From Balneola sp. (lineage in GTDB: Bacteria; Bacteroidota; Rhodothermia; Balneolales; Balneolaceae): 64,000 bases of DNA. The notes below the pieces were generated by a model. The model made no database searches. It saw nothing but the letters and a program-made list of their open reading frames with translations, and was not told where the DNA came from. Below, one piece after another: positions 62,968-64,000 of this stretch (the first letter of the stretch is position 1; every line of letters starts with the position of its first letter). A program made the position numbers and the translations under genes. The stretch lies in assembly GCA_017640785.1 (NCBI GenBank), contig JAEPPZ010000003.1, positions 51,899 to 115,898 on the forward strand. Direction: 5' to 3'.

Positions 62968-63666
62968 ATGTCGAAGCAAAAACTGCCACGTAAAACCAAG
63001 AAACAAAAAGAGCGAGCCCAACAGATCTTAAACGAGCTCTATACTTACTATCCAAATCCGGAGTGTGAATTAGATCATCGCAATCCTTTTGAGCTGTTAA
63101 TTGCTACTATTTTAAGTGCGCAATGCACCGATGTTCGTGTAAATAAAGTAACTCCTAAATTATTTGAGCTCTATCCAACTCCGGAATTAATGAAAGACGC
63201 TCCGATTGAAGATCTGGAAGAGTTGGTAAGAACAACCGGTTTCTTCAGAAATAAAGCGAAATCATTAAAAGAAACCTCTACAATTTTAGCCGAAGAGTTT
63301 GATGGCAAGGTTCCTCAAAACATGGATGATCTTTTAAAACTACGCGGAGCTGCTCGAAAAACAGCTAATGTTGTACTCGGAAATGCATTTGGAATTAATG
63401 CCGGTGTAGTAGTTGATACGCACGTTAAACGCTTTTCAAACAGGTTTGGATTGACGAAGCATAAATCAAATACAGACAAGATCGAGCGCGATCTTATGGC
63501 GTTATTTCCTCAGGAAAACTGGACTGATCTCTCACACCTGATGATACATCACGGCCGCGGACCTTGTAAAGCCAGAATCTCTTCTGCTCCCGATCACCCA
63601 CTTTGTGAGAACTATGGAATTAATTGTGAGTGCCAAAAGATGAGGGATAAGGAAAAAGAATCTTAG
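62968..63666 (+). CDS. nth: Endonuclease III with atypical C-terminal cysteine spacing
   Basis: This 232-residue HhH-GPD DNA glycosylase has LLIATILSAQCTDVRVNKVT, the helix-hairpin-helix LRGAARKTANVVL (catalytic Lys131; the usual LPGVGRKTA is altered) and VDTHVKR (catalytic Asp150). The C-terminal Fe-S loop has Cys200, Cys213, Cys220 and Cys222, i.e. C-x12-C-x6-C-x-C, instead of the classical C-x6-C-x2-C-x5-C. The enzyme removes oxidised pyrimidines. Whether it still holds a [4Fe-4S] cluster is uncertain. The start at 62968 is the first ATG giving the family N-terminus. Confidence 0.92.
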   Translation: MSKQKLPRKTKKQKERAQQILNELYTYYPNPECELDHRNPFELLIATILSAQCTDVRVNKVTPKLFELYPTPELMKDAPIEDLEELVRTTGFFRNKAKSLKETSTILAEEFDGKVPQNMDDLLKLRGAARKTANVVLGNAFGINAGVVVDTHVKRFSNRFGLTKHKSNTDKIERDLMALFPQENWTDLSHLMIHHGRGPCKARISSAPDHPLCENYGINCECQKMRDKEKES

Positions 63667-63752
63667 GAAATATAAATTGCAGATTACTATCAGAAATTTT
63701 CATCTAACGGATATCCCGTCTGATGGAAATGCTCCATGCCATAAAGGGGTTT

Positions 63753-63781
63753 CGGTCAGACGGACTCAAGCCGTCAGACCG
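63753..63781. terminator. GC-rich hairpin after nth
   Basis: CGGTC-A-GACGG and CCGTC-A-GACCG pair with one A-A mismatch around a 7-nt loop, about 90 bp after the nth stop. There is no T-run, so it may be a repeat rather than a terminator. Confidence 0.4.
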
Positions 63782-63839
63782 CATATTATGAAGTTGAAAT
63801 ATTTAACAAGCTAAATGTTGAATCTTTTCAAAATTAAGG

Positions 63840-63870
63840 TTGAATTGTAATCTAAATCAGCCTTATATTT
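63840..63870 (+). promoter_or_regulatory. Candidate promoter of the tRNA-like sequence
   Basis: TTGAAT (63840-63845) and TATATTT (63864-63870), 18 bp apart. The downstream box CCTTATATTTAAAG is identical to that upstream of the DPP IV gene. Confidence 0.4.
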
Positions 63871-63906
63871 AAAGCCGTTTCAGAAATGAAACGAATTTTA
63901 CTGAAT

Positions 63907-63959
63907 GCGAGAATAGCTCAGTTGGTAGAGCATCCCGAAACTTCGGGACCAAGGTTGGT
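63907..63959 (+). tRNA. tRNA-Gly-like sequence, degenerate or interrupted
   Basis: GCGAGAATAGCTCAGTTGGTAGAGC is a perfect 5' acceptor strand, D-stem and D-loop as in tRNA-Gly(GCC). The anticodon arm does not fit: a hairpin TCCCGA-AACT-TCGGGA stands where its 5' half should be. CCAAGGTTGG, which matches the usual 3' half, follows. No T-arm or matching acceptor 3' strand (TTCTCGC) follows before the window ends. It is therefore a pseudo-tRNA or a tRNA broken by an insertion. Confidence 0.4.
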
Positions 63960-64000
63960 TTGGTAGCCAATTGGATTTACCGTTGATTCTAACTCGAAAT

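Noticed and set aside
1..64000. CRISPR array, prophage, replication origin or intact IS element
   Set aside because: I found no regularly spaced repeats, cas, phage, transposase or integrase genes in the translated frames.

Overview
The window looks like chromosomal DNA from a low-to-moderate GC member of the Bacteroidota/Balneolota side of the bacterial tree. A Balneola-like organism is my best guess. The reasons are the TonB receptor, the lamin-tail-domain surface protein, the DPP IV, Vps10/BNR and DUF5117-type secreted proteases, many lipoproteins, a Crp/Fnr-controlled persulfide operon, and weak Shine-Dalgarno use. The lineage is inferred from gene content only.

Layout. 1-4.2 kb (minus): a surface-glycan operon resembling the Fuc4NAc branch of enterobacterial common antigen (WecE-, WecF- and WecD-like proteins, a hexapeptide acyltransferase, a PIG-L deacetylase and the start of an LpxD-like gene), with a divergent flippase at 4.3 kb. 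5.8-14 kb: hisS, a cation/proton antiporter overlapping lysA, a BaiN-type flavoprotein, lysC and a CNNM/CBS membrane protein. 14.3-18.6 kb: an ABC-F ATPase, a lipoprotein, a VOC protein, an alpha/beta hydrolase and a small conserved protein. 18.65-18.83 kb: a promoter-structure-terminator unit that looks like an undescribed small RNA or RNA switch. It precedes a 1.4k-residue lamin-tail surface protein.

23.05-27.7 kb is the most unusual stretch. It is a mosaic of small secreted proteins and lipoproteins in three paralogous pairs. A 5'-truncated HExxH domain gene lies between the two members of one pair. The genes are interspersed with relic 3' ends of the TonB receptor gene at its right edge and with a second 52-nt coding-tail repeat. 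It reads like a cassette array and may be of the orphan toxin/immunity kind, which is a hypothesis only.

29.9-39.2 kb: murI and three large secreted peptidase or repeat proteins, separated by clear hairpin terminators. 39.3-50 kb (minus): an alpha/beta hydrolase, rluB, scpB, a GxxExxY gene inside inverted repeats, an aspartoacylase-like protein, a GCS2-CBS fusion, priA with a remodelled zinc site, a 30-residue membrane peptide, a four-helix-bundle gene inside a second kind of inverted repeat, and comM. 50-51.2 kb: a DUF4342 protein and a CPBP protease.

51.2-57.8 kb (minus) is a persulfide/thiosulfate operon: trxB, a Crp/Fnr regulator, two YeeE/YedE proteins, an ETHE1-like MBL-rhodanese, a TauE exporter, a rhodanese, then a fatty-acid hydroxylase and an ICMT-like methyltransferase. 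A 16-bp palindrome directly behind the regulator is a candidate operator. 58-61.6 kb: a lipoprotein and the three-gene proton-translocating transhydrogenase. 61.6-63.7 kb: an MFS carrier and an endonuclease III with unusual cysteine spacing. The right edge carries a tRNA-Gly-like but degenerate sequence.
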